From NCBI RefSeq assembly GCF_002573715.1, contig NZ_PDHM01000022.1:1-50414 (forward strand): DNA of 50,414 bases, read 5' to 3'. The position numbers and the translations under genes were made by a program. The notes under the pieces were generated by a model, which did no database searches, was not told the origin of the DNA, and was given only the letters and a program-made list of their open reading frames with translations. The stretch is from Paenibacillus sp. EZ-K15 (GTDB taxonomy: Bacteria > Bacillota > Bacilli > Paenibacillales > Paenibacillaceae). Positions 18,298 to 27,613 of this stretch are shown here, in pieces; the stretch's first letter is position 1, and the number at the start of each line of letters is the position of its first letter.

Positions 18298-19833
18298 TTA
18301 TTTAAGTGAAGCTTGATACTCCTGGAATTGCTTCTGGTATTCTGCAACCACTTTATCCAGACCGGCTTTCCTCATTTTTTCTAGTGCAGCCGGGAAGGCC
18401 TTATCGTATTCTTGAACCCCCATATAAATCGGAGTGATGCTTGCCGAAGCTTCCGACAAAATATTGGTGTATTCGGCTCTTACATTCGTCGGGTCAAAAA
18501 TAAAGTTCGCCGCGATACTGTTGATTGCATTCGGATTTGGCTCAAACAAGACTTTGTTGTTATCTGGAATGCTGTTCTCCAAGTCAAATCGCATGAAGTT
18601 TACGTTGCCGTTTTGCGAATCAGAACCTCTAAACCCCGGATTATTATTGTTATTCGGATCTTTGATCGGCTTAAAGCCCGTCTCACCGTCCTTGGTGTAG
18701 TGCTTGCCTTCAATGCCATATTGTACCAGATCATAATTTTCTTGACTTGCCAGCATCCAATCCATGAATTTGACGGCCGCTTCCGGATTTTTGCTATTTA
18801 CCGGTACGGCATTTCCGTTCTTGAAGGTGAGCGGACGCATATATTCTTTCTCCGGGTTAAACCATACAACGCCGATATCGTTTACAGTGGCTTCTGGATT
18901 GTACTTCTTGAGCCCGTTCAAGCTTCCGCCAGTTCCCAAACGGACGAACCATTCACCGCTGTCGAGTTGTGCATCTACCTGCTCCTGCTTCATGACCAGG
19001 ATATCGGGATTGGTAATACCCTTTGTGTACAGCTCGCGCATGAAAGACGCATCTTTCTTGAACTCTTCGGTCTCAATCCAAGACTTAACCTCGCCGCTTT
19101 GATTCACATAGAAGAACTTATCCTTCACGGTAAACGGGAACGTGTCATAAGTCCGGTGCAGGATGGACGTATGCAGGTAGATCGGGTCAAAGTCAGCGCG
19201 AGTGCCAAGATAGGGCTTATTGCTTCCCTTCCAGTTCTTCATGACAATCTCCCAAGCGCTGATCAATTCAGCTGGAGTCGTCGGCTCTTCGAGATTATTC
19301 TCAGAGAGAATGTCACGACGAATATTGAATTGACCTTCACTCGCCATTTCAACCCAATAAGAGGGAACAGCATAATACTTGCCATCGATTTTAGCTCCGT
19401 CGAAGATATCATCAGGAATATATTTCTTCAGATTTTCTCCATACTTTTCGATCGCATCCGTGATATCCGCCAGTGCACCGCGGTTATAGTAGCTCGAGAA
19501 CGGCGTGCGGTCCTGCATGACGTGGAACAGGTCGAAATCTTCCCCAGTGGACAGCATTAAGTTCAGCTTCTGATCCCACGCATCCCACGGTATATATATT
19601 TTTTCCACCTCAACGCCGACACCGTCCGCAGCCAGCTTCTCATTGACCTTTTGGAACACTTCCTTGTAGTCTTTCGGCTCTGTGCCTGGAACTAAATATT
19701 TGATTTTGACCGTATTGGCAGGCTTGTCATTATTCTCTGAATTGGAGACTGAAGAATTGTCTCCCTTACCGCATCCAATTAACGTCGAAAGGACAAGCAC
19801 CACAGCCAATAGAAACACACCATACTTTTTCAT
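18298..19833 (-). CDS. Extracellular solute-binding lipoprotein of a sugar ABC transporter
   Basis: 511 residues, ATG after AAGGAGG. Lipobox LIGC has the lipidated Cys at 21, and then a Ser/Asn-rich linker. The body is a cluster-B oligosaccharide-binding fold of LplA type (WDAWDQKLNLMLSTGEDFDL early, AAVKFMDWMLASQENYDL later). It is the capture subunit for the two LplB/LplC-like permeases encoded upstream in the same operon. The ligand is probably a mannoside, judged only from the GH130 and DUF1861 neighbours. No ATPase gene is present, so a shared MsmX-like ATPase encoded elsewhere is expected. Confidence 0.92.
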   Translation of the reverse strand: MKKYGVFLLAVVLVLSTLIGCGKGDNSSVSNSENNDKPANTVKIKYLVPGTEPKDYKEVFQKVNEKLAADGVGVEVEKIYIPWDAWDQKLNLMLSTGEDFDLFHVMQDRTPFSSYYNRGALADITDAIEKYGENLKKYIPDDIFDGAKIDGKYYAVPSYWVEMASEGQFNIRRDILSENNLEEPTTPAELISAWEIVMKNWKGSNKPYLGTRADFDPIYLHTSILHRTYDTFPFTVKDKFFYVNQSGEVKSWIETEEFKKDASFMRELYTKGITNPDILVMKQEQVDAQLDSGEWFVRLGTGGSLNGLKKYNPEATVNDIGVVWFNPEKEYMRPLTFKNGNAVPVNSKNPEAAVKFMDWMLASQENYDLVQYGIEGKHYTKDGETGFKPIKDPNNNNNPGFRGSDSQNGNVNFMRFDLENSIPDNNKVLFEPNPNAINSIAANFIFDPTNVRAEYTNILSEASASITPIYMGVQEYDKAFPAALEKMRKAGLDKVVAEYQKQFQEYQASLK

Positions 19834-19893
19834 ATTAAATATTGACCTCCTTCTATAAAGTGCTTAATTTATGTTAACCCCGAAGGGAGTATA

Positions 19894-20766
19894 TCAGCCT
19901 TTGACAGAACCAATAACCAGGCCTTTCACGAAGTACTTTTGCAAATACGGATAGAGTAAGACGATCGGCCCGATCGTCACGATCGCTGTTGCCATCTTGA
20001 CCGATTCTGAAGGAAGCGTGATGTCGCTTGTTCCGGCCAGCATCGTCATCTCGTTCAGCATGCTGATCTCCGATTGCATTTGCAGTAGCATAAATTGCAG
20101 CGGGTACAAATCCTTGCTGTCAATCAACATGATTGCATTCCACCAATTATTCCAGTAATCAAGTCCGTAGAATAGCGCAATCGTCGCCAATACCGGTTTG
20201 CATAAAGGAAGATAGATCCGGAAGGCAATCGTAATATCGCTGGCCCCATCTATGTTTGCCGACTCTCGCAGCGAGTCGGGAATCCCGCTCATGAAATTCC
20301 GAACAAGGAAGAGGTTGAACGGGCTGAACAGCAGCGACGGAATGATCAAAGCGAAGATGTTATTGGTCAATCCAAGCGACCGATTCATCAGATACCAGGG
20401 AACAATTCCCGCGGAAAAAATCATGGTAATAAAGAAATAGAGCGCCATTGGATTGCGGTATTTCACATTTTTGTTCGCCAACGTATAGCCAGCCATGGAC
20501 GTAATCAGAATCGCCAGCACCGTACCAACAATTGTGACGAAGATGGAAATACCGTAGCTCTGCATGACCTGGGAACCCCCTGTAAAGATTAGCTTATAGG
20601 CATACAAAGAGAACTCCTCCGGGAAAAGGCTGTATCCGTTCTTCAATATGGCATCCTCATCCGTGACCGAGATCATCAGAACCAGAAGCATTGGAAGCAA
20701 ACAAAGCGCCGAATAAACCGTAATGAGAGCATACATAATCGTCTTGCTGAATGAAAACGTCTTCAC
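19894..20766 (-). CDS. Sugar ABC transporter permease, LplC-like
   Basis: 290 residues, GTG start after AGGAGGT. Six membrane helices. The EAA loop reads ESANIDGASDITIAF and contacts the ATPase. It ends in VIGSVKG as in carbohydrate permeases of the MalG/LplC group. It pairs with the LplB-like permease 51 bases upstream. Confidence 0.92.
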   Translation of the reverse strand: MKTFSFSKTIMYALITVYSALCLLPMLLVLMISVTDEDAILKNGYSLFPEEFSLYAYKLIFTGGSQVMQSYGISIFVTIVGTVLAILITSMAGYTLANKNVKYRNPMALYFFITMIFSAGIVPWYLMNRSLGLTNNIFALIIPSLLFSPFNLFLVRNFMSGIPDSLRESANIDGASDITIAFRIYLPLCKPVLATIALFYGLDYWNNWWNAIMLIDSKDLYPLQFMLLQMQSEISMLNEMTMLAGTSDITLPSESVKMATAIVTIGPIVLLYPYLQKYFVKGLVIGSVKG

Positions 20767-20817
20767 TTCTATACCTCCTAAAACCTTTCTTCGGGAATCT
20801 ATCGCCGAAACCGGATT

Positions 20818-21753
20818 CTAATACAACGCGCCATCTTTAAAAAATTTGCGGGTAATGGCATTCGTGCCGAAGACTAGGATAAACCCAATGACGGACTGGA
20901 ACAATCCGACAGCCATAGCTTCGGAAGGATCGCCAATCTGACGCAAAGAGCGGAATACATACGTATCAATGATATCCGTGGTCGAATACAAGGTGCCATT
21001 GTCGCCAATCAAGGCGTAGATCATCCCGAAATCGCCGTACATGATTTTGCCGACCGAGAGCAGCATCAGTATAACCACTGTAGGCATCATCAACGGAATC
21101 GTAATGCGCATGCACATCTGCCACCGGTTAGCCCCATCAATCTCGGCAGCTTCATACAACGTCTCATCGATCCCGGTGATGGTAGCCAGATAAATAATGG
21201 CGCTCATCCCTGCTCCTTTCCACACATGCATGACGGTAAGAACAGCCGGCCATACCTTCGGCTCGGTGTACCAGTTGACCGAGGCGAGGCCAAGCTGGTT
21301 CAGCAATTTGTTCACGATCCCCATATCCATAGAAAAAAACGCATACAGCACATAGCTGATGACAATCCAGGAAATGAAGTTCGGAAACAACATCATTGAT
21401 TGGCTAATTTTGACGAACAGCTTCTTGCGCAGCTCGTTCAGGATCAGTGAAATGGCCAGTGCCGTCAGCGTTCCAAAGACAATAAAGAGCAAATTTAGAA
21501 AGATTGTGTTAAAGGTGACCGTAAACGCCTTGCTCGACCCGAAAAAGAACTCGAAGTTCTTTAATCCTACCCACTCGCTATGAAATATGCCCTTTCTATA
21601 ATTGAATCGTTGGAAAGCAATCAGTATATACGGATACGTCATATACCCGAAAATAAACGTGTAAACCATCGCCGGAAGGACCAGCAAGTAAGATGTTCCA
21701 TTCCTACGGATATCAGAAAACATGCCGAATGCCGGTCGCTGTCTCTTTTCCAA
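20818..21753 (-). CDS. Sugar ABC transporter permease, LplB-like
   Basis: About 311 residues from a TTG at 21753. This start is preferred over the ATG ten codons earlier because a full AAGGAGG lies inside that earlier segment, eight bases before the TTG. Six helices are present, with an EAA loop YEAAEIDGANRWQMC. It is the first gene of the sugar operon. Its promoter region carries the CTTTCA array and the cre-like site. Confidence 0.9.
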   Translation of the reverse strand: MEKRQRPAFGMFSDIRRNGTSYLLVLPAMVYTFIFGYMTYPYILIAFQRFNYRKGIFHSEWVGLKNFEFFFGSSKAFTVTFNTIFLNLLFIVFGTLTALAISLILNELRKKLFVKISQSMMLFPNFISWIVISYVLYAFFSMDMGIVNKLLNQLGLASVNWYTEPKVWPAVLTVMHVWKGAGMSAIIYLATITGIDETLYEAAEIDGANRWQMCMRITIPLMMPTVVILMLLSVGKIMYGDFGMIYALIGDNGTLYSTTDIIDTYVFRSLRQIGDPSEAMAVGLFQSVIGFILVFGTNAITRKFFKDGALY

Positions 21754-21810
21754 TTTCTTATCCTCCTTCTTTGCAGTGTACATTTTTGGGCTGCGTTGAC
21801 GCTTGCTCTA

Positions 21811-21839
21811 ACTCTACAGCAGCGGGTCAGCGTTTCCAA
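21811..21839 (-). promoter_or_regulatory. Candidate promoter of the mannoside transporter operon
   Basis: On the minus strand TTGGAA and TAGAGT are spaced by 17 bases. The weak -10 and the upstream phased boxes fit a promoter that needs an activator. Confidence 0.45.
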
Positions 21840-21850
21840 TTTCAAATACC

Positions 21851-21864
21851 GGATATCGCTTTCA
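21851..21864 (-). promoter_or_regulatory. cre-like CcpA operator
   Basis: The minus-strand TGAAAGCGATATCC matches 13 of 14 positions of the cre consensus TGWAARCGNWNWCA. It lies just upstream of the candidate -35 and overlaps the first CTTTCA box. Catabolite repression would make sense for a sugar operon. Confidence 0.45.
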
Positions 21865-21968
21865 CGATTCGATTAAAGGGCTTTCAAATTTCGAACTGAT
21901 TTTCATTGCACAAGAATGGAAATTATTGATATAAAGCACAACCTTTCAAATTATCGAAACGGCTTTCA
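21859..21968. promoter_or_regulatory. Phased array of five CTTTCA/TTTTCA boxes
   Basis: Boxes begin at 21859, 21881, 21900, 21943 and 21963. The steps are 22, 19, 43 and 20 bases, close to two helical turns with one position skipped. Four of the boxes are followed after three or four bases by TTCGA or a near variant (ATCGA, TGCGA), giving a bipartite site. AraC-family proteins bind such bipartite direct repeats, and the regulator gene starts 83 bases further on. Confidence 0.55.
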
Positions 21969-22050
21969 TTTTTGCGAGAAGGAGTACCTTTTTAGCCAGA
22001 TATGTCCTATAGTGAAGAGGTTATATTAACGGCATTGGGAGGAATTCTTC

Positions 22051-24375
22051 ATGCGGAACACCATGAATCGGCTTGTTCGATACAAGGCGTTTCAAAAACT
22101 TACAATTTCATATTTCCTGCTCGTTCTACTAACCGTCAGCCTGCTGTCCGGTGTCCTCTTCCTTCTCTTCTCCAAAAGCGCCGTCAAGGAGATAGACCGC
22201 AATTCCAAAGCCATGTTGTCCCAAATCACTTACGCCTCGGAGGTCGTCTATAACCAAGTCATGACAATCGGTAATGCGCTGCTCATCCAGCCGGAGATCA
22301 CCTCATTCCTGAACGACACGTTGGAGGACAAGACGAACAATTATCAGATATTCCAACAAATGAACCAGATTATAAGTGTGTATCCTTATATTTATAGTGC
22401 CGGGATCTACCGGCCTTCTACGGGAACAGCCGTCGATACAGCCGGGCTTCCATTCGACTCCTCGCTCACCACCCTTAGCGCGGAGCGGTACATGGAATTC
22501 TATCCACGTAGCTTGACCGTTGCCGACCGCAACAACGATGCGCCACTTCAGCTCCTGACCTTTCTGCTGTACCCAGATTTTTCATTTAAGACCTCCGACA
22601 ACCCGCTTATCTATATCAATGTGGAAGAAAAGTCGATTCTGACGACGATCCGCAAAATCAGCAAAACGGATTCCGCCAACAACGTTTTTGTCATCAACAA
22701 AGAGGGCAAAGTGCTCTCCCATACCGATTCAAGTTTATTTCTGAAAGATTGGTCCGAGGAACAGTATGTTCAGCAAATTCTAAATCAGGACAAGGAAGAG
22801 AACAGCTTCACAACAAATATTCTAAATAAAAAGCATCTGGTCACTTATGTGAAGTCGGAGAAAATGGACTGGTATTTTGTAAGCGTTTCCCCCTACTCCG
22901 GACTCATCTCCAACATTGACCGTCTCCGCAACGTTACGCTGCTTGTGACAGCCGGAATTGTACTGACAGGTCTTCTGATCTCTATTTTTCTGACCAAGAG
23001 CATTTATAGACCGTTATCGACGCTGTTTGAAAAGATCATGCCGGACACGGATTCTCCAGTCTCCGATTCGCCGTTCATAGATGAATATAAGATGATGACC
23101 GAGGTTTTCCATTCGTTGGAGGAACGTGAAAAATCGATGCAATTCGTGATCAACCGCTCTTCCCGAACGATTCGTGAGCATTACTTACTTTCATTACTCT
23201 GGGGTCATCCGCTGGAACATTCTGTTCCGAGCGAATTAATTCGGGATATCGACAAGAAAGTATCCGGGCCTTATTTTTGCGTGATTGTATTCAAAATCAA
23301 TGCGCTGGAACCGACAAGAGGGAGGATGGAGACGGAACAGCAGCCGCTGCTGCTCTTCGCTCTAGGCAATATTGCAAAAGAGATGCTGGAGCCTATCGGA
23401 GCATGTGATTACCTGTTTATGGGGGGAAATGAAGCCGTCGCAATCCTTCAGTGTACGAACAACCAACAGCCTGAGGAGCTCGAGGCTGCCTTGGGCAATA
23501 TTCAGAGTTTTCTGAACCGTTACTTCAAGGTGACGGTATCCATTGGCATAGGGGATATAAGTTACGGCAGGAAAAATATTTCTTACTCCTATACTTCGGC
23601 GCAGCAGTATGTTAAATACCGGCTAATCTACGGGAAGGAATCGATACTGGATGCCGTTACAACACGGCCCCATATGATGACGGCCTTAAGTTATCCCAGC
23701 GCCTTCGAGAAGAAGCTAATCGATGCTGTGCAGTCCGGGAAGCCGGAACCAATCCGGGATGCAATCGGACAATTCGTGGAACAGATCTCTAACGGTTCAA
23801 TCAATCAGGTCATTACATACAGCACCCAGCTCATGCTATCCTTACTTAAACACTTTGACTATTTGCAGCATGTGCCGGATTCCAATTTCAACGAGTATCT
23901 GGATGCGGTGACCGAAATTGAATCCGCCGAACATCTGACGGAAATCAAGGAAACTTTCAATCGCTATTGTTTTAATATCTGCACATTAATCGAAGAGAAG
24001 AATCTTTGGATGAATGCCCAGAAGCACAATGTTATCATTGAAAAAGTGCAGAATTACATCCAGGAACATTATGCCGAGCCAAACTTATCTCTGGAGCTGG
24101 TGTCCAACATTGCTGGCCTGTCGCCAAGCTATTTGGGAAAGCTCTTCAAAAAAGCAACCCGTCAATCGTTCAGTGAATACCTGAATCACACCAGGCTGGA
24201 GAAAGCAAAGGATTTGCTTGCTTCCACCCATGAGACTGCAGCCAAAATCAGTGAATCGGTCGGAATGTACAATATCACTTACTTCTCCACTCTATTCAAG
24301 AAAAAATACGGCCTGACTCCTTCCGTCTTCCGCGAGCAGGAGGCGATAAGAGGCAATGAAAGGGCTGGAGAATAA
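22051..24375 (+). CDS. Membrane-bound AraC-family sensor-regulator of the sugar operon
   Basis: 774 residues, ATG after GGGAGGA. One helix near 19-41 and another near 295-317 enclose an extracellular sensor of Cache type. A cytoplasmic linker and a degenerate cyclase-like segment (VSIGIGDISYG) follow, and then an AraC double helix-turn-helix at about 665-765, with LSLELVSNIAGLSPSYLGK and the second recognition part ending YGLTPSVF. This is the one-component layout typical of Paenibacillus sugar loci. It diverges from the transporter operon and very likely activates it on sensing the extracellular sugar or the loaded binding protein. Confidence 0.9.
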   Translation: MRNTMNRLVRYKAFQKLTISYFLLVLLTVSLLSGVLFLLFSKSAVKEIDRNSKAMLSQITYASEVVYNQVMTIGNALLIQPEITSFLNDTLEDKTNNYQIFQQMNQIISVYPYIYSAGIYRPSTGTAVDTAGLPFDSSLTTLSAERYMEFYPRSLTVADRNNDAPLQLLTFLLYPDFSFKTSDNPLIYINVEEKSILTTIRKISKTDSANNVFVINKEGKVLSHTDSSLFLKDWSEEQYVQQILNQDKEENSFTTNILNKKHLVTYVKSEKMDWYFVSVSPYSGLISNIDRLRNVTLLVTAGIVLTGLLISIFLTKSIYRPLSTLFEKIMPDTDSPVSDSPFIDEYKMMTEVFHSLEEREKSMQFVINRSSRTIREHYLLSLLWGHPLEHSVPSELIRDIDKKVSGPYFCVIVFKINALEPTRGRMETEQQPLLLFALGNIAKEMLEPIGACDYLFMGGNEAVAILQCTNNQQPEELEAALGNIQSFLNRYFKVTVSIGIGDISYGRKNISYSYTSAQQYVKYRLIYGKESILDAVTTRPHMMTALSYPSAFEKKLIDAVQSGKPEPIRDAIGQFVEQISNGSINQVITYSTQLMLSLLKHFDYLQHVPDSNFNEYLDAVTEIESAEHLTEIKETFNRYCFNICTLIEEKNLWMNAQKHNVIIEKVQNYIQEHYAEPNLSLELVSNIAGLSPSYLGKLFKKATRQSFSEYLNHTRLEKAKDLLASTHETAAKISESVGMYNITYFSTLFKKKYGLTPSVFREQEAIRGNERAGE

Positions 24376-24587
24376 ACAAATTAGAGCTTTCGGTTTGCGA
24401 GAAAAAACTGGTGTTGCAGCTAAATTTCCAGCTCCAGCTATGACAGTGACCTCAATGAGTAGAGTGCTGTTCTCAAGGTACAATACAAAAAGAATTCATT
24501 TTTACCTATAGATGATTCTACACAAAAAAGCATCGACTACACGCCATACCAGCATCGCTGGACGAGTTACTCTTGTTGGAGCTTTAA

Positions 24588-24629
24588 AGCCCCTTCCGGG
24601 ATTGTCCGTCTGGGCTTCTGGCAGGGGCT
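24588..24629. other. Hairpin in the gap after the AraC gene
   Basis: AGCCCCT (24588-24594) and AGGGGCT (24623-24629) can pair, placed just beyond the stop of the small minus-strand gene at 24637. The T-tail is weak, so it is only a possible terminator. The remainder of 24376-24636 shows nothing I recognise apart from a short CCAGC/GCTGG repeat. Confidence 0.35.
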
Positions 24630-24636
24630 ATTTACC

Positions 24637-24822
24637 TTAGCCAGTTAAATTAAATAGATACACCATTATCCCTACAAGCAAAGGGCCTATCACTAAAAAC
24701 CCGAATATCAGGGCAATAACTTTTAGAGTTCCTGATATTCCTTTTGACGAGTTCAAGGTGTCTAGTTTATTATTGATTTCTTTTAGCTCTTTCAATATTT
24801 CTCTATTTAGATCTTCAGACAC
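24637..24822 (-). CDS. Small membrane protein of unknown function
   Basis: 61 residues from a GTG start eight bases after TAAGGAGG. The longer upstream start has no ribosome-binding site. Residues 1-25 form a charged amphipathic helix (SEDLNREILKELKEINNKLD), and residues 33-58 one hydrophobic helix ending YLFNLTG. This resembles small phage-like or toxin-adjacent membrane proteins, but no family is recognised. Local base composition is more AT-rich than the neighbours. Confidence 0.6.
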   Translation of the reverse strand: MSEDLNREILKELKEINNKLDTLNSSKGISGTLKVIALIFGFLVIGPLLVGIMVYLFNLTG

Positions 24823-24963
24823 ATCAAAGTCCTCCTTATACACATGAATCAAAAAACACAAGATATTTTTCAATTAATCGTTAAAAAATACAAACTTAGT
24901 TATATATAGTTAGTCGGTACATTTTACCATAATCATCATACCAGATGTTTTTATAGATCTAGT

Positions 24964-25001
24964 AAAAAAAAAAAACCAAAAGCACCTACACCTTTGGTTT
25001 T
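24964..25001 (-). terminator. Terminator of the Tad operon
   Basis: On minus, AAAACCAAA pairs with TTTGGTTTT and is followed by an uninterrupted run of 12 T. It lies 80 bases after the stop of the last gene, the FHA protein. Confidence 0.85.
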
Positions 25002-25079
25002 CTGCAATAATCCGAATTTTCTCAAAACTTCATAGAATAACAGCTTCGTATATCTTACTTTTACTATAATTGTGCCGTA

Positions 25080-26939
25080 TTAATATAAACCCTTGCGCAG
25101 AGTAAACGACCATCCGGCAATAATAAAGACATCCCCCTCCATTAGAGGATATTCTTTATAAGGCACCATGGACTCTCCCTTCAATATCGTACCGTTTCTC
25201 GAACCTAGATCCTTCAGTACGTAACTTCCGCCTTCACGCGAAAGCTCGACATGCGCCCGTGAAGTCCCCACTCCCTGTGCAACGAATTGGGCTACGTCAG
25301 GGGACCGGCCGATAATGAAATGGGGCTGATGCAGTTCAATCCGCTGGGGGGCGGCTGCATTCGGTTCGTTTAGCTCGAGGTAAGCACCTGCTGAATGTTG
25401 CACGCCTGGACGGGCTACGGCATCCGGACTTAGCAGCACGGTAGCCCCCCCGCCTTCAGGGAACGAAAGCACCTCCGTCCGTTGGGACAACTGGGCATAA
25501 TAATCCCCCTCCTCCCCATATGGATCCGCAGTCGCAGCTGCTGCCTCAGATGAACGCGAATAAGTATGGCCCTGCGGAGACTGTGCAGGATATCCCGCTG
25601 AATGGTGATCTCTCTCGGAGTTAACTGGAGATTTAGGGACCCGCCATCTCCAGTTCTCTTTTCCCTCCTCAAGCTCTGCTTCTGCTTTTCCAGCGTCTGT
25701 TTCCCGGCTATCCCCAAGAAGACCCGATAAAGGGTCCGCCTGAAAACGTGGGACAGACTTCCACTTGGAGTCCTGCGGACTAAGCTCTGTTGACTCGAAT
25801 ATGGGCAAGGAACCGGACCAATCGCCAGATCTTCGTGAGAGCAGCTTGAGTTTACCTGTCCAGCCAAGCCAGGTTACTGCAGCAAGCAGAACCGTAATCC
25901 CTACCGACAACCCCAGCATCAGTGAAGTAGGCTGATTCATGTACAGCAATCTCCAAGCTCCCGCTGCGGCGAGTAAACACCCTAACAAAATATAGGTGCG
26001 AACCGGCGAGGCTTTGCCATTGTCCGAAGCTTCTGAATTTGTATCATCTGTATCAGGGAGCCACGCAGGATTAGAGCTCAAGGGGCTTCGATCCACTTGA
26101 GAATTCATTTCCTCGCTCTTGTCCCTCTTCCCAAACATCTCATTCGTACGTTCCGCCAGACCTCGGATTAAACTCTGTTTATCCGTGTGGGTGTCACTCT
26201 CTGTCTGCGGCACTGCTGTCCGCCCGCGAGCCGGTTCTGTAAATGCAAATGCAGGCTTGGAGCCCATGCTGCTTAATTGACTATCGGTATAGGGCAAGCC
26301 TTGATTAAAGCTTGAAGGCATTGCTGCATTTGTTTGAGTTACAGCACGATGGTCTTCGCCCTCTCCAGCTAATAGCTCAACCACAAGCTTCTTAAGTCCC
26401 GGCAGATTGAAGCTCTGTTCACTGCAGAACGACATCAGTGCCTGTATCCCTCCCCCTTTTAGCTCCGTCACCGATGCGAGCAACCTTGTCATTAGCTCCT
26501 TGAGCATAACCGGAAGACGAGTGCCGCTTGCTTCGGTAACTGCAACGGGAACATACGTTAAATATAAAGTGCCAAGATGCAGGGAACCTTCAATAAACAG
26601 ATAATCCTCATGCAAAATATAATTTTCCGGTTGAAGCATATACAACTTGCTGTCGTCCAGAGCAGTGACGATCTGCAACAGCAATCCAAAATATTCGGTC
26701 AGCGTCATTCGCTCGCTCTTTAACGCTTGAGATAGCATTTTTTTGCCGGTGATATCATATTCCAGCGTTACCTTATAATCGACTTCTTTCATATGCAGCT
26801 TCAGGAAATGAGGGATTCTCGAAGAACGGATCATTCCCAGCTGTACATGATTAAGTTCTGATGATTGGATTCCTTCAGCCCGGTCCAGCACCATAATGGT
26901 TCCACCGTTCTGCATAAAATCCGCCTTTAATCCGAGCAT
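25080..26939 (-). CDS. FHA-domain protein with DUF6382-type N-terminus
   Basis: 619 residues, ATG behind GGAGGGAGGGAG. The N-terminal 170 residues match the DUF6382 pattern (LTEYFGLLLQIVTALDDSKLYMLQPENY region), which looks kinase-lobe-like. A Ser/Asp-rich linker follows, two membrane helices lie near 315-365, and a C-terminal FHA domain spans about 530-615 with GRS, SRAH and LGSRNGT. FHA domains bind phosphothreonine. As the last gene of the Tad operon it probably ties pilus assembly to Ser/Thr kinase signalling, and it is membrane-anchored with FHA on the cytoplasmic side. The target is unknown. Confidence 0.85.
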   Translation of the reverse strand: MLGLKADFMQNGGTIMVLDRAEGIQSSELNHVQLGMIRSSRIPHFLKLHMKEVDYKVTLEYDITGKKMLSQALKSERMTLTEYFGLLLQIVTALDDSKLYMLQPENYILHEDYLFIEGSLHLGTLYLTYVPVAVTEASGTRLPVMLKELMTRLLASVTELKGGGIQALMSFCSEQSFNLPGLKKLVVELLAGEGEDHRAVTQTNAAMPSSFNQGLPYTDSQLSSMGSKPAFAFTEPARGRTAVPQTESDTHTDKQSLIRGLAERTNEMFGKRDKSEEMNSQVDRSPLSSNPAWLPDTDDTNSEASDNGKASPVRTYILLGCLLAAAGAWRLLYMNQPTSLMLGLSVGITVLLAAVTWLGWTGKLKLLSRRSGDWSGSLPIFESTELSPQDSKWKSVPRFQADPLSGLLGDSRETDAGKAEAELEEGKENWRWRVPKSPVNSERDHHSAGYPAQSPQGHTYSRSSEAAAATADPYGEEGDYYAQLSQRTEVLSFPEGGGATVLLSPDAVARPGVQHSAGAYLELNEPNAAAPQRIELHQPHFIIGRSPDVAQFVAQGVGTSRAHVELSREGGSYVLKDLGSRNGTILKGESMVPYKEYPLMEGDVFIIAGWSFTLRKGLY

Positions 26940-26953
26940 AAGCTCCCTCCCTC

Positions 26954-27466
26954 CTACAAGTGCAGTACCACATACGTGCTGATTACGCCAGGAAGGACAG
27001 CAATCATAAAGGGGAATCGCAAGTGTTCCTCCTGGCTATTGCGCCATGGCAACCAGCTCTTCATAACAAAAACACCGGCGATACTGCCAACGACATTGCG
27101 TATTCGCTTCATCATTTCCCGCCGCCAGAGCAGGATGAGCAAACCGATGACACCGGCAAAAATTACAGAATACATGACGCCTTGCAAGGTAAACCATAAG
27201 CCGGTCCAGGCACCAATCCCCCCAAACAGCTTAACGTCACCCGCTCCCACAGCCCCTATAAAATACATGATCAACAAGATAAGAAACCCTGCTCCAAGAC
27301 CCTGCAAAGAAAAGAACAGCCCCTCCCACCCGTCCAGAACGCCATAATAGACAGGACCGGACAGCATAGCAGAAACGGTTAAAACATTCGGTATTTTCAT
27401 GGAACGAAGATCTGTAATGAATGCTGCGATCAGATAAACGGCACAAACACCAAAAGCAACGGCCAT
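26954..27466 (-). CDS. A24 prepilin peptidase, TadV/CpaA type
   Basis: 170 residues, mostly hydrophobic with about six helices. The two catalytic aspartates are in TDLRSMKIPN and GAGDVKLFGG, the GxGD signature of type IV prepilin peptidases. The N-terminal methylase part is absent, as in TadV. It would cleave the leader of the Flp pilin and of the pseudopilins encoded upstream. A 147-base interval separates it from the TadE-Ig gene. Confidence 0.92.
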   Translation of the reverse strand: MAVAFGVCAVYLIAAFITDLRSMKIPNVLTVSAMLSGPVYYGVLDGWEGLFFSLQGLGAGFLILLIMYFIGAVGAGDVKLFGGIGAWTGLWFTLQGVMYSVIFAGVIGLLILLWRREMMKRIRNVVGSIAGVFVMKSWLPWRNSQEEHLRFPFMIAVLPGVISTYVVLHL

Positions 27467-27613
27467 ACTGCATCAAAACTCCCTTGCTTAAACTATTCAC
27501 TGGAATAGCCTTGATAAGATTTTAACTATGGATGAACAACGAATGCTTCTTTAGAATGACTCTCTGAAACGCTTCTTTGGGAACCCTTCATTTCGGACTC
27601 TTGCTATCAAGCC

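Noticed and set aside
18412..19560. Plus-strand open frame (382 codons) opposite the solute-binding protein
   Set aside because: It is an antisense shadow of a well-supported lipoprotein gene, with no motif and no ribosome-binding site.
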